Assembly: GCF_025290835.2 (NCBI RefSeq)
Contig: NZ_JAOCQD020000001.1
Span: 186,001 to 250,000, forward strand
Origin: Aquabacterium sp. OR-4
GTDB lineage: Bacteria > Pseudomonadota > Gammaproteobacteria > Burkholderiales > Burkholderiaceae_C
Length of the DNA stretch: 64,000 bases
Direction of reading: 5' to 3'
This document shows, piece by piece, positions 52,294 through 61,645 of the stretch (the stretch's first letter is position 1; each line of letters opens with the position of its first letter). The notes below the pieces were generated by a model. The model was not told the origin of the DNA, did not search any database, and saw nothing but the letters and a program-made list of their open reading frames with translations. Both the position numbers and the translations under genes were made by a program.

Positions 52294-53724
52294 ATGTCGC
52301 TGGCCCGCCGAGAAGACCCCATCGTTGCCATTGCCACCGCCGCCGGGCGCGGGGCGGTGGGCATCGTGCGGGTGTCGGGGCGCGGGCTGGCACCGCTGGT
52401 GCAGCGCCTGCTGGGGCGGCTGCCGGCACCGCGCCATGCGCACTACGGGCCCTTTGCGGCAGCCGATGGCCAGCCCATCGACCAGGGCCTGGCGCTGTGG
52501 TTTCCGGCCCCGCACAGCTACACCGGCGAAGACGTGCTCGAGCTGCAGGCCCATGGCGGCCCGGTGCTGCTGCAGTTGCTGCTGGCGCGCTGCCTGGAGG
52601 CCGCTGCCGAAACCGGGACCCCGGGCGCCGGCGCCCGGGCGCTGCTGCCGGGCCTGCGCCTGGCCGAGCCGGGCGAGTTCACCGAGCGGGCCTTTCTCAA
52701 CGACAAGCTCGACCTGGCCCAGGCCGAGGCCGTGGCCGACCTGATCGACGCCAGCACCGAGGCCGCGGCGCGCTCGGCCGGCCGCAGCCTGAGTGGTGCC
52801 TTCAGCCACGAGATCGAGGCCCTGCGCGGGCGCGTGGTGCACCTGCGCATGCTGGTCGAGGCGACGCTGGATTTTCCGGAGGAGGAGATCGACTTCCTTG
52901 AACGCGCCGATGCGCGTGGCCAGCTCGATGCCATCCAGGCCGCGCTGGCCGCGGTGATGGGCCGTGCGCGCCAGGGAGCGCTGCTGCGCGAGGGCCTGAG
53001 CGTGGTGCTGGCCGGCCAGCCCAATGTGGGCAAGAGCAGCCTGCTCAATGCGCTGGCCGGGGCCGAGCTGGCCATCGTCACCGCCATCCCCGGCACCACG
53101 CGCGACAAGGTCAGCCAGACCATCCAGATCGAGGGCGTGCCGCTGCATGTGATCGACACCGCCGGCCTGCGCGCCGACGAGGACGCCAGCGATGAAGTTG
53201 AGCGCATCGGCATCGCGCGCAGCTGGGCGGCGATTGCCGAGGCCGACGCGGTGATCTTTCTGCACGACCTCACCCGCCGTGGCCAGCCGGCCTACGAGGC
53301 GGCCGAGGCCGAGATTGCCCTGCGCCTGGCCGCGCACGGCGTGCAGCGCCTGGTGCATGTGCACAACAAACGCGATGGCGTGGCGGCCGAGGTGGTGGCC
53401 GCGCTGCCCGCAGGCGAGATCGCGCTCAGCGCCAAGGCCGGCGAGGGCCTGCGGGCGCTGCGCCACGAGCTGCTGCGCCGTGCCGGCTGGCAGGCCGCGG
53501 CCGAGGGCGTGTTCATTGCGCGCCGCCGGCATGTGCAGGCGCTCGAGCGCACGGCCGGGCACCTGGCCCTGGCGGCCGGCCATGCGGCGGCGGCCGATGC
53601 GGCGCTCGACCTGTTTGCCGAAGAGCTGCGCCTGGCGCACGAGGCGCTGGGCGAGATCACCGGCCGCTTCACGGCCGACGACCTGCTGGGCGTGATCTTC
53701 GGCAGCTTCTGCATCGGCAAGTAG
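52294..53724 (+). CDS. mnmE: tRNA modification GTPase MnmE
   Basis: A 476-residue MnmE. The N-terminal tetrahydrofolate-binding domain (about 1-130) has [21 protein letters not shown]; the G domain has [15 protein letters not shown] (G1), GTTRD (G2) and DTAGLR (G3), with HNKRD as a modified G4; the helical domain ends in the invariant FCIGK, whose Cys is catalytic. With MnmG it makes the cmnm5 modification at wobble U34. The ATG at 52294 starts the family; frames upstream are GC artefacts. It lies after the yidC terminator and so has its own promoter. Confidence 0.96.
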   Translation: MSLARREDPIVAIATAAGRGAVGIVRVSGRGLAPLVQRLLGRLPAPRHAHYGPFAAADGQPIDQGLALWFPAPHSYTGEDVLELQAHGGPVLLQLLLARCLEAAAETGTPGAGARALLPGLRLAEPGEFTERAFLNDKLDLAQAEAVADLIDASTEAAARSAGRSLSGAFSHEIEALRGRVVHLRMLVEATLDFPEEEIDFLERADARGQLDAIQAALAAVMGRARQGALLREGLSVVLAGQPNVGKSSLLNALAGAELAIVTAIPGTTRDKVSQTIQIEGVPLHVIDTAGLRADEDASDEVERIGIARSWAAIAEADAVIFLHDLTRRGQPAYEAAEAEIALRLAAHGVQRLVHVHNKRDGVAAEVVAALPAGEIALSAKAGEGLRALRHELLRRAGWQAAAEGVFIARRRHVQALERTAGHLALAAGHAAAADAALDLFAEELRLAHEALGEITGRFTADDLLGVIFGSFCIGK

Positions 53725-53825
53725 GCGCGCCGTTCCGCCCCCTCGGTTGCAGGGGGTGTGATCCTCGGTGGTGCGGCATCCGGCGCTACAGGACATCACC
53801 CCCCTGTTGTTCGTTGGAGATGTCC

Positions 53826-54632
53826 ATGGCCCTGATTCCCCTGCGCCGCGCCGGCGCCCTTTGCCTGGCACTGGCCGGCCTGTTGCTACCAGGTTTGGCG
53901 CAAGCCGCGGTGCCGGCGTTGACGCTGGTGCACTCGTTCAGCTTCAGCCGCGATGCGCACAGCGCCCAGGGCGCCGTGGCCACGCTGTCGGGCGATGTGC
54001 AGGTGCGCGACGGCGTGCTGGCCGTGCAGGGCGACAAGGCCTTTGCCGAATACGCCGGGCTGATCCCGTCGGCCGAGAATGGTGCCGACACCTGGTGGAC
54101 GGTGAGCCTGTGGGCCCGCCAGACCCCCGGCACCGGCACCACCACCGAGGCGGTGATGGTGGGCCAGGGTGTGGTGTCGGGCTACCTGCCGGAGTTTGCG
54201 CTGTCGCTGCGCCCTGTGCAGGGCGGCGGGCGCGAGGTGGTGGGCCTCAACCAGTCGGGCTGGGGTGGTGGCCGCAGCGCGCCGGTGGCCCATGCCGACC
54301 AATGGCACCACTACACCGTGGCCATGGCCGAAAACAATGTGCTGCTGTGGGTGGACGGCCAGTACCTCGGCCACGGCGGTGCGGGCTGGAACTACAGCAC
54401 GCCCTACTTCCACGGCAACCTGCGGCTGGGTCGCCAGGTGTCGGGCTTCGGGGGCCAGTTCAATGGCGAACTGGACGATGTGCGCATCTACAGCGGCCGC
54501 ATCGACGATGCCACGGTGCGGGCCCAGTTTCTGGCCGGGCCCAGCGTGTCGGCGGTGCCCGAGCCGGCCCCTGCGCTGATGGCCCTGGCCGGTGGCGCGC
54601 TGCTGTGGGCCCGGCGCCGCCGCGGCGCCTGA
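53826..54632 (+). CDS. LamG-like domain protein with PEP-CTERM sorting signal
   Basis: A 268-residue exported protein: signal peptide (ALCLALAGLLLPGLAQA), a concanavalin/LamG-type beta sandwich (about 30-235; TWWTVSLWARQTPG, WHHYTVAMAENNVLLWVDGQ, FNGELDDVRIYSGRI) and a C-terminal PEP-CTERM tripartite signal: VPEPAPA, a hydrophobic span (LMALAGGALLW) and ARRRRGA. Exosortase cuts such signals and the product is usually surface or matrix material. The exosortase gene is not in the window. GGAG lies 6 bases before the ATG at 53826; an ATG at 53820 is too close to it. Confidence 0.88.
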   Translation: MALIPLRRAGALCLALAGLLLPGLAQAAVPALTLVHSFSFSRDAHSAQGAVATLSGDVQVRDGVLAVQGDKAFAEYAGLIPSAENGADTWWTVSLWARQTPGTGTTTEAVMVGQGVVSGYLPEFALSLRPVQGGGREVVGLNQSGWGGGRSAPVAHADQWHHYTVAMAENNVLLWVDGQYLGHGGAGWNYSTPYFHGNLRLGRQVSGFGGQFNGELDDVRIYSGRIDDATVRAQFLAGPSVSAVPEPAPALMALAGGALLWARRRRGA

Positions 54633-54701
54633 GGCGGCATCGCGCCAGGCGCCGGGCCGGCTTCGGTGCCCGGCGTCCGTGTCTGACGCTGGAGCCCGGC
54701 G

Positions 54702-55262
54702 TCAGTGCCCGGCGTAATCGACCAGCGTGAACAGCGGCAGGCCGGCGTCGCGGATGCGCTGCGAGCCGCCCAGCTCGGGCAGGTCGACGATGGCCGCGCC
54801 CTCGATCACCGTGGCGCCCAGCTTCTGCAGCAGGCGCAGGCCGGCGGTCATGGTGCCGCCGGTGGCGATCAGGTCGTCGATCAGCACCACGCGGTCGCCG
54901 GGCTTCACCGCGTCGGTGTGCATCTCCACGGTGGCGCTGCCGTACTCCAGCTCGTAGCTTTCTTCCACCGTGGTGTAGGGCAGCTTGCCCTTCTTGCGGA
55001 TGGGCACGAAGCCCACGTTCAGCTCGTAGGCCACCACCGCGCCCAGGATGAAGCCGCGCGCATCGAGCCCGGCCACCGCATCGGGCTTCAGGTCGAACCA
55101 GCGGTGCACGAACTCGTCGATCAGCACGCGAAACACCTTGGGGTTCTGCAGCAGCGGCGTGATGTCGCGAAACTGGACGCCCGGCGCCGGCCAGTCGGGC
55201 ACGGTGCGGATGTGCTGGCGGATGTAGTCGGCAGTCAGCGCGTGGGCGGTGGTGTGTTGCAT
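54702..55262 (-). CDS. apt: Adenine phosphoribosyltransferase
   Basis: A 186-residue type I PRTase. The PRPP motif is [18 protein letters not shown], with DITPLLQNP near residue 33 and [15 protein letters not shown] near 67 typical of Apt. It makes AMP from adenine and PRPP in purine salvage. The ATG at 55262 starts the conserved helix ([20 protein letters not shown]). It converges on the PEP-CTERM gene and is divergent from an AraC regulator gene. Confidence 0.96.
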   Translation of the reverse strand: MQHTTAHALTADYIRQHIRTVPDWPAPGVQFRDITPLLQNPKVFRVLIDEFVHRWFDLKPDAVAGLDARGFILGAVVAYELNVGFVPIRKKGKLPYTTVEESYELEYGSATVEMHTDAVKPGDRVVLIDDLIATGGTMTAGLRLLQKLGATVIEGAAIVDLPELGGSQRIRDAGLPLFTLVDYAGH

Positions 55263-55407
55263 GGCGGGCGAGCTCGAAGCGGGCCGGAGATTGTGCGCGT
55301 TTTCCGCGCTGCGGCAGTGCCGCGGGTGGCCCCCGATGGCCGAGGGCTGCGGGCTTGACTAGGCTCGCCGCACCTGCCGTTTGCCGCCGCCTGGCGTTGC
55401 CCCGTCC

Positions 55408-56241
55408 GTGAGCTTTGATGCCCTTGTTCTGCCTGCCCTTGCCAGCCCCGGGCCCGATGCCGCGGCCACCGAGCGGGGCCCCGCGCCCGACCGCTACTGC
55501 CGCATCGACCACGGCTTTCTCTACGCCAGTGCGCGCCTGCCGGATGTGAGCACCCAGCGCCCGTCGGCGGTGCTGCTGCTGGGCGTGTCGCCGCGCGTGC
55601 AGTTCGGCGTGGCGGCAGGCGATGGCCCCCTGCGCCAGACCGGCGCGGCGCTGGTGCGGCCGCTGGTGCAGCGCCGTCTGCAGGCGGCCGGCGCGGCCCT
55701 GGTGAGCCTGAACCTGCATCCGGCGCATGCGCAGTTTCTGCACGGGTGCGCGATCGGCGGCGACGGTGTGCTGACCCTGCCGCGCGCGGCCTTCCAGGCC
55801 CACGATGGCGCGCTGCATGCGCTGGCCGCCGGCATGCCCGACCGGGCCAGCGGCCAGGCCCTGGCCGATGCCCTGCTGGCCACGCTGGTGCCCCTGCTGC
55901 CCCCGGTGCCGGCCGAGCCGCCGCTGCGCGCCACGCTGCTGCAGTGGCTGGCGCAGCAGCCCGAGCTGGCACTGGCCGAGCTGGCGCAGCGCCTGGGCGT
56001 GTCGTACCACCGCATGTCGCACCTGTTCAGCCAGGCCATCGGCATTGGCTACCGGCAGTGGCGTGCGTTCGCGCGCGCGCAACGGGCCGCCGCGCAGTTC
56101 AAGGCACCGGGCACGCTGACCGGCATTGCGCACGACGCGGGCTTTGCCGACTCGGCCCACCTGTCGCACACGTGGCAACGCACCTACGGACTTTCCCCCA
56201 GCTTCGTGCGCCATGACAACTCGGTACAAGCCATCTTCTAG
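55408..56241 (+). CDS. AraC family transcriptional regulator
   Basis: A 277-residue regulator with a C-terminal AraC helix-turn-helix pair (about 185-265; LAELAQRLGVSYHRMSHLFS and LTGIAHDAGFADSAHLSHTW). The N-terminal domain resembles small AraC proteins that sense organic ligands but is not assigned. The start is set at GTG 55408; TTG codons at 55381 and 55396 are also in frame and no ATG is available. A hydrolase lipoprotein gene follows 63 bases downstream and may be its target. Confidence 0.85.
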   Translation: MSFDALVLPALASPGPDAAATERGPAPDRYCRIDHGFLYASARLPDVSTQRPSAVLLLGVSPRVQFGVAAGDGPLRQTGAALVRPLVQRRLQAAGAALVSLNLHPAHAQFLHGCAIGGDGVLTLPRAAFQAHDGALHALAAGMPDRASGQALADALLATLVPLLPPVPAEPPLRATLLQWLAQQPELALAELAQRLGVSYHRMSHLFSQAIGIGYRQWRAFARAQRAAAQFKAPGTLTGIAHDAGFADSAHLSHTWQRTYGLSPSFVRHDNSVQAIF

Positions 56242-56304
56242 CGGCCTGACCACCATCGCGCCTTTCGGTCCCCCGACCCCCGAGACCTGCCCGAGGAGAT
56301 GCCC

Positions 56305-57801
56305 GTGAACCGCAAGCTGCCCACCCTGAACATCCTGGCGCTGGCCGCCGCCAGCGCGCTGCTGGCTGCCTGCGGCGGGGCCGATGACGAGCCCACCAAG
56401 CAGGCCGTCAGCGAGCCCGAGGAAACCCGCGTGCAGGACAGCCGCAACAGCTATGTGCCGCGCGCGGCCAGCGCCTACAGCGACTACCAGGCCGGCACCG
56501 GCAGCAACGGCGACGGCTTCACCGCCCAGGCGGGCCTGGCGGTCGAGACCGACCGTTGGGCCGGCGTACTCAACGGTGCCGGCTACCGCATCGAGGTGCC
56601 CAAGAACTGGAACGGCAAGCTGGTGATGTATGCCCACGGCTATGCCGGCACCGGCAACGAGCTGGTGGTCACCACGCCCAGCACGCTGCGCGCCTACCTG
56701 GTGGCCAATGGCTATGCCTGGGCGGCCAGCAGCTACACCAAGAACTACTACGACGTGCGCGTGGGCGTGGAAGACACCAACGCCCTGGCCAACGAGTTCA
56801 CCAAGATCGCCGCGGCGCGCGGCCGCACGCTGGCCGCCCCCACCAAGACCTACATCGCCGGCCACTCGATGGGCGGCCACATCACCGCCGCGGCCATCGA
56901 GACCGAGGCCGCCAGCTACGCCAAGAACAAGGTCAGCTACGACGGCGCGCTGCCGATGTGCGGCGTCACCGGCGACAGCGAGCTGTTCGACTACTTCAGC
57001 GGCTACCAGGCGCTGGCGCAGTACTTTGCCGGCGTGCCCAAGTACCCGGCCACCGGCTGGGCCGACGTCTCGGCGCTGGTGCGCAGCAACCTGTTCACCA
57101 CCTTCAGCAGCGTGCCCACCGCGCAGGGCCTGAAGCTGCGCGAGGCGGTGCGCAACCTCACCGGCGGCGAGCGCCCGATCTTCAACGAGGGCTTCGCCAA
57201 CAGCGGCCTGCAAAGCGTGGTGTGGGGCACCTTCGGCGGCGACGGCACGATCAGCGGCATCCTCAACAAGAGCCCGCTCGACACCAACCGCTTCGTCTAC
57301 CAGCTCGATGCCGACAGCGCCCAGACCGATGAGGAGAAGGCGCTCAATGCCGGCGTGCTGCGCGCCACCGCGGTGGCCGATGCCAACCGCCTGCGCCGCG
57401 ACGGGCTGCGCTGGATTCCCAAGGTGAACGGCGAGTTCAAGATCCCGGTGGTGTCGATGCACACGCTGGGCGACATGTACGTGCCCTTCCACATGATGCA
57501 GATCCACCGCCAGCGCGCGGTGGCCAAGGGCAATGGCAACCTGCTGGTGCAGCGCGCCATCCGCGCGCCCAGCCACTGCGACTTCACGGTCAGCGAAACC
57601 GTCACCGCCTTCGCCGACCTGGTGAAGTGGGTCGAGCAGGGCACCAAGCCGGCCGGCGATGACGTGCTCACGCCGGCCACCGTGGCCAGCCCGTCGTATG
57701 GCTGCACCTTCACGGTCAACACGCCGGTGGCCGGTGAGCCCAGCACGCCCGGCTCGGCGGTGTTCACGCGCACGCTGATGCCGGCCTGCCCGGCCAGCTG
57801 A
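56305..57801 (+). CDS. Alpha/beta-hydrolase lipoprotein, function unknown
   Basis: An approximately 498-residue protein: a signal ending in SALLAACGG (lipobox), then a large alpha/beta-hydrolase with NWNGKLVMYAHGYAGTGNEL (oxyanion strand), the elbow YIAGHSMGGHITAAA with Ser, VVSMHTLGDMYVPFH (candidate acid) and APSHCDF (His followed by Cys). The HCDF pattern and a late CxF pair suggest a disulfide near the active site, as in extracellular esterases or depolymerases. GTG 56305 is chosen because GAGGAG lies 6 bases before it; the ATG at 56299 directly abuts that site. It follows an AraC regulator. Confidence 0.82.
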   Translation: MNRKLPTLNILALAAASALLAACGGADDEPTKQAVSEPEETRVQDSRNSYVPRAASAYSDYQAGTGSNGDGFTAQAGLAVETDRWAGVLNGAGYRIEVPKNWNGKLVMYAHGYAGTGNELVVTTPSTLRAYLVANGYAWAASSYTKNYYDVRVGVEDTNALANEFTKIAAARGRTLAAPTKTYIAGHSMGGHITAAAIETEAASYAKNKVSYDGALPMCGVTGDSELFDYFSGYQALAQYFAGVPKYPATGWADVSALVRSNLFTTFSSVPTAQGLKLREAVRNLTGGERPIFNEGFANSGLQSVVWGTFGGDGTISGILNKSPLDTNRFVYQLDADSAQTDEEKALNAGVLRATAVADANRLRRDGLRWIPKVNGEFKIPVVSMHTLGDMYVPFHMMQIHRQRAVAKGNGNLLVQRAIRAPSHCDFTVSETVTAFADLVKWVEQGTKPAGDDVLTPATVASPSYGCTFTVNTPVAGEPSTPGSAVFTRTLMPACPAS

Positions 57802-57830
57802 TTGCCAGCCGATTGCCAGCGGGCTGTCAT

Positions 57831-57872
57831 CGGGCCGCTCCCAAGGCAGCCCGCCAAGCCCGCCCGGCGGTG
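57831..57872. repeat. Dispersed palindromic repeat, shorter copy C
   Basis: CGGGCCGCTCCCAAG followed by GCCCGCC and AAGCCCGCCCGGCGG reproduces the core of copies A (25698-25803) and B (32081-32159) but lacks the outer end. It lies between the convergent stops of the hydrolase lipoprotein and the antiporter genes. Confidence 0.65.
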
Positions 57873-57878
57873 CGCGAG

Positions 57879-59876
57879 TCAGGGCCGCAGCAGCGCGGCC
57901 TCGGCCATTGCCAGCGCCTCGGGCAGGCCCGACAGCACCAGCGTGTCGCCGGCCTGCAGTGCCACGCTGTCGTCGGCGTCCACGACGCGCCCGCTGGCCT
58001 GGCGCACCGAGACCACCTGCGCACCCATCGCCGGCAGGGCCAGCTCGCCCAGCGGCTGGCCCAGGCAGGCCACGGCGGCGGGCAGGGTGACGCTGGCCAG
58101 CCGCGCCTGCTGGCGCTCTTCCAGCGTGTCGTCGTCGGCACCGTGGAAGTAGCCGCGCAGCAGGCCGTAGCGCTTCTCGCGCGCGTCGCGGGTCACGCGG
58201 ATCACGCGGCGCATCGGCACGCCCACCAGGGCCAGGGCCTGCGCGGCCAGCATCAGGCTGCCCTCGATGGCCTCGGGCACCACCTCGGTGGCGCCGGCCT
58301 CGCGCAGGCGCTCGAGGTCGGCATCGTCGAGCGTGCGCACGATCACCGGCACCTTGGGCGCATGCTCGCGCACCAGGGCCAGGATCTTCAGTGCCGAGGG
58401 CGTGTCGAGGTAGCTCACCACCACCGCGCTGGCCCGGCCCAGGCCGGCGGCCATCAGGCTGGGCAGGCGCGCCGCGTCGCCAAACACCACGCTCTGGCCG
58501 GCCGCGGCGGCCTGGCGCACGCGGTCGGGGTCGAGGTCGAGCGCCATGTACGGAATGGCCTCCTGCTCGAGCATGCGCGCCATGTTCTGGCCGCAGCGGC
58601 CGTAGCCGGCGATGATCACGTGGGCCTCGGTGCGGATGGCCTTCTTGGCGATGGTGGTCAGCTGCACCGACTGCAGCAGCCATTCGCTGGCCGACAGCTT
58701 CATCACGATGCGGTTGGCGTACATCACCAGAAACGGCGTGGCCAGCATCGACAGCACCATGCTGGCCAGCACCGTGCTCAGCCAGCCGCCGCGCACCAGG
58801 CCGAACTGGCTGCCGAGGGCCAGCAGCACGAAGCCGAACTCGCCCGCCTGCGCCAGATACAGCCCGGTGCGGATGGCCACGCCCGGCGTGGCATTGAAGG
58901 CGCGCGCCAGCCCCGCCACCAGCACCGCCTTGGCCACCACCGGAATGCAGGCCAGCAGCAGCACCAGGAACCACTGGTCGACCACCGGCCGCCAGTCGAG
59001 CTTCATGCCGATGGTGATGAAGAACAGGCCCAGCAGCACGTCGTGGAAGGGCCGGATGTCGGTCTCCACCTGGTGCTTGAACTCGGTCTCGGCCACCAGC
59101 ATGCCGGCCACGAAGGCACCCAGCGCCAGACTCAGGCCGGCATGCTCGGTCAGCCAGGCCAGGCCCAGCGTGATCAGCAGCAGGTTCAGCACGAACAGCT
59201 CTTCGCTCTTGCGCCGCGCCACCAGCGTGAGCCACCAGCGCATCACGCGCTGGCCGCCCACCAGCAGCAGGGTCAGCAGCACCGCCGCCTTGAGCACCGC
59301 GAACATCATCGCGCGGGCCATGTCGGGCGCGCTCTCGTCCAGCGCCGGAATCAGCACCAGCAGCGGCACCACCGCCAGATCCTGGAACAGCAGCACGCCC
59401 ATCACGCGCCGGCCATGCTCGCTTTCCATCTCCAGCCGCTCGGCCATCAGCTTCACGACGATGGCGGTGGAACTCATCGCCATGGCCGCCCCCAGCACGA
59501 AGGCGCCCTGCCAGCCCAGATCCCAGCGCTGGCCCAGCGCGGCAAAGGCCCAGGCCAGCGCGGCGTTGCCGGCCAGCGCACCCAGGATGGTCAGCAGCAC
59601 CTGGCTGAGCCCCAGGCCGAACACCAGCGTGCGCATGCTGCGCAGCTTGGGCAGGTTGAACTCCAGCCCGATGACGAACATCAGGAACACCACGCCGAAC
59701 TCGGCCAGGTACTTCACGCCGGCCGAATCCTTGGCCAGCGCCAGCGCATTGGGGCCGATGACGATGCCCACCGCCAGGTAGCCCAGCATCGGTGGCAGCT
59801 TCAGCAGACGGCAGCCCACCACGCCCAGCACGGCGGCCACGAGGTACAGCAAGACGAGTTCGAGGGTGGAGGCCAT
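57879..59876 (-). CDS. Kef-type monovalent cation:proton antiporter (CPA2), with TrkA-N and TrkA-C domains
   Basis: A 665-residue protein: 12-13 membrane spans of the Na+/H+ exchanger type (about 1-385; PMLGYLAVGIVIGPNALAL and AGEFGFVLLALGSQFG), a cytosolic RCK/TrkA-N domain (about 410-530; VIIAGYGRCGQNMARMLEQE, a Rossmann nucleotide site) and a TrkA-C domain (about 575-660). Such proteins (KefB/KefC, YbaL) export K+ and import H+ under nucleotide or glutathione control. The ATG at 59876 begins the first span. It is divergent from kdsD, an order seen elsewhere in Burkholderiales. Confidence 0.92.
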   Translation of the reverse strand: MASTLELVLLYLVAAVLGVVGCRLLKLPPMLGYLAVGIVIGPNALALAKDSAGVKYLAEFGVVFLMFVIGLEFNLPKLRSMRTLVFGLGLSQVLLTILGALAGNAALAWAFAALGQRWDLGWQGAFVLGAAMAMSSTAIVVKLMAERLEMESEHGRRVMGVLLFQDLAVVPLLVLIPALDESAPDMARAMMFAVLKAAVLLTLLLVGGQRVMRWWLTLVARRKSEELFVLNLLLITLGLAWLTEHAGLSLALGAFVAGMLVAETEFKHQVETDIRPFHDVLLGLFFITIGMKLDWRPVVDQWFLVLLLACIPVVAKAVLVAGLARAFNATPGVAIRTGLYLAQAGEFGFVLLALGSQFGLVRGGWLSTVLASMVLSMLATPFLVMYANRIVMKLSASEWLLQSVQLTTIAKKAIRTEAHVIIAGYGRCGQNMARMLEQEAIPYMALDLDPDRVRQAAAAGQSVVFGDAARLPSLMAAGLGRASAVVVSYLDTPSALKILALVREHAPKVPVIVRTLDDADLERLREAGATEVVPEAIEGSLMLAAQALALVGVPMRRVIRVTRDAREKRYGLLRGYFHGADDDTLEERQQARLASVTLPAAVACLGQPLGELALPAMGAQVVSVRQASGRVVDADDSVALQAGDTLVLSGLPEALAMAEAALLRP

Positions 59877-60073
59877 CCAGGCGGGTGAACGGGGTGGTGG
59901 GGCAGTGGGGGGAGGCGGGGCCGGCGGCACGGGCCGGGCGCCGGCCGGGTGCGCCGCCTAGAATGCGGCGCACCGGTGCGTCGATGCTAAGCGAGCATGC
60001 CGCTCCGGGCCGCCGATACCGCGCAAGCCCGGTGCGCGCGCCCGCCGGCCGTTCCACCAGCCCTCCGCCCACC

Positions 60074-61063
60074 GTGACCGCGCGACCCTCCATCGACCCG
60101 CAGCGTGCCCTGCAACTGGCCGCCCATACCTTCGAGATCGAGGCGCGTGCGCTGCTGGGCCTGGCCGCACGCCAGGGCGCGGGCTTTACCGGCGCGGTGC
60201 AGGCCATGCTCGACTGCCGCGGCCGCGTCATCGTGATGGGCATGGGCAAGAGCGGCCATGTCGGCCGCAAGATCGCCGCCACGCTGGCCTCCACCGGCAC
60301 GCCGGCGTTTTTTGTGCACCCGGCGGAGGCCAGCCACGGCGACCTGGGCATGGTGCAGCCGGGCGACGTGGTGCTGGCCATCAGCAACAGCGGCGAGAGC
60401 GACGAGCTGGCCGCCATCCTGCCGGCGCTGCGCCGCCTGGGCATCACGCTGGTGGCCATGACCGGCAAGCCCGAGTCCACGCTGGCCCAGCATGCCGATC
60501 AGGTGATCTCCAGCGCGGTGGCCGAGGAAGCCTGTCCGCTCAATCTGGCGCCCACCGCCAGCACCACCGCGCAGATGGCGCTGGGCGACGCACTGGCCGT
60601 GGCCCTGCTGGATGCCCGCGGCTTCGGCGAGGCCGACTTCGCCCGCTCGCACCCCGGCGGCGCGCTGGGCCGCAAGCTGCTGGTGCACGTGGGCGAGCTG
60701 ATGGTCAGCGGCGACGAACTGCCCACCGTGGCGGCCGACACGCCCTTCACCGAGATGATGCGCAGCATGTCGGCCAAGGGCCTGGGTGCCGCGCTGCTGG
60801 TGGATGGCGACGGCCGGCTGCAGGGCATCTTCACCGACGGCGACCTGCGCCGCCTGGTCGAGCGCGGCGTCGAGCTGCGCACCCTGGGCGCCGCCGAGGT
60901 CATGCACCCGCGGCCCAAGACCATCCGCGCCGACGCCCTGGCGGTGGAGGCCGCCGAGCTGATGGAGCAGCACCGCATCACCGCGGTGGCGGTGGTCGAC
61001 GGCAACGGCCGCCTGGCCGGCATGCTGACCATCGGCCACCTGATGCGCGCCAAGGTGGTGTGA
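60074..61063 (+). CDS. kdsD: D-arabinose-5-phosphate isomerase
   Basis: A 329-residue KdsD. The SIS domain (about 30-170) has VIVMGMGKSGHVGRKIAAT and VLAISNSGESDELAAILPAL; EEACPLNLAPTASTT is the signature of this enzyme; two CBS domains (about 200-325) end the protein. It converts ribulose 5-phosphate to arabinose 5-phosphate, the first step to Kdo for LPS. GTG 60074 gives the usual length (328 in E. coli); an ATG at 59984 adds only an unconserved leader. kdsC overlaps by four bases. Confidence 0.95.
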   Translation: MTARPSIDPQRALQLAAHTFEIEARALLGLAARQGAGFTGAVQAMLDCRGRVIVMGMGKSGHVGRKIAATLASTGTPAFFVHPAEASHGDLGMVQPGDVVLAISNSGESDELAAILPALRRLGITLVAMTGKPESTLAQHADQVISSAVAEEACPLNLAPTASTTAQMALGDALAVALLDARGFGEADFARSHPGGALGRKLLVHVGELMVSGDELPTVAADTPFTEMMRSMSAKGLGAALLVDGDGRLQGIFTDGDLRRLVERGVELRTLGAAEVMHPRPKTIRADALAVEAAELMEQHRITAVAVVDGNGRLAGMLTIGHLMRAKVV

Positions 61064-61641
61064 CGGTGGCACCCGCACTGAACTTCGCGCCTGAGCTGCT
61101 GCTGCGGGCCCAGGGTCGCGGCGGCGGCATGCGCGCGGCGATCTTCGACGTCGACGGCGTGCTCACCGACGGGCGGCTGTACATCGGCGCCGACGGCGAG
61201 GGCGTCAAGGCCTTCCATGTGCTCGACGGTCATGGCCTCAAGCTGCTGGCCCAGGCCGGCATCGTGCCGGTGATCATCACCGGCCGCGATTCGCCGGCGG
61301 TGCGCCGGCGCATGAGTGATCTGGGCCTCACGCGCGTGCACTTCGGCGTGTCCGACAAGCTGGCCTGTGCCCAGGCCGTGCTGGCCGAGCTGGGCGTCGA
61401 CTGGGACGAGCTGGCGGTGATCGGCGACGACTGGCCCGACCTGCCGCTGCTGCGCCGCGCCGGCCTGGCCTGCGTGCCGCCCAACGGCCATGCCGAGGCC
61501 CGTGCGGTGGCCCATCACATCACCGCGGCACGCGGTGGCGAAGGTGCGGCGCGCGAGTTCTGCGACCTGCTGCTGGTGGCCGCCGGCCGCTACGCCGCGC
61601 TGCTGGCCGCCCAGCAGGGCGGCACGCTGGACGCGCGCTGA
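61060..61641 (+). CDS. kdsC: Kdo-8-phosphate phosphatase
   Basis: A 193-residue HAD-family phosphatase without a cap domain. FDVDGVLTDGRLY is motif I with both Asp residues, VIITGRDSPAVRRR motif II, DKLACAQAVL the Lys, and VIGDDWPDLPLL motif III. It removes phosphate from Kdo8P, the last step of Kdo formation. The GTG at 61060 overlaps the kdsD stop (GTGA), so they are coupled. lptC starts five bases after the stop. Confidence 0.95.
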   Translation: MTVAPALNFAPELLLRAQGRGGGMRAAIFDVDGVLTDGRLYIGADGEGVKAFHVLDGHGLKLLAQAGIVPVIITGRDSPAVRRRMSDLGLTRVHFGVSDKLACAQAVLAELGVDWDELAVIGDDWPDLPLLRRAGLACVPPNGHAEARAVAHHITAARGGEGAAREFCDLLLVAAGRYAALLAAQQGGTLDAR

Positions 61642-61645
61642 GCCA

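Noticed and set aside
54460..60480. A 2006-codon open frame on the minus strand across several genes
   Set aside because: It runs antisense to or out of frame with the hydrolase, AraC, antiporter and kdsD genes, has low-complexity Arg/Ala/Gly content, and reflects the scarcity of stops at this GC content. Only short parts coincide with a real product frame.
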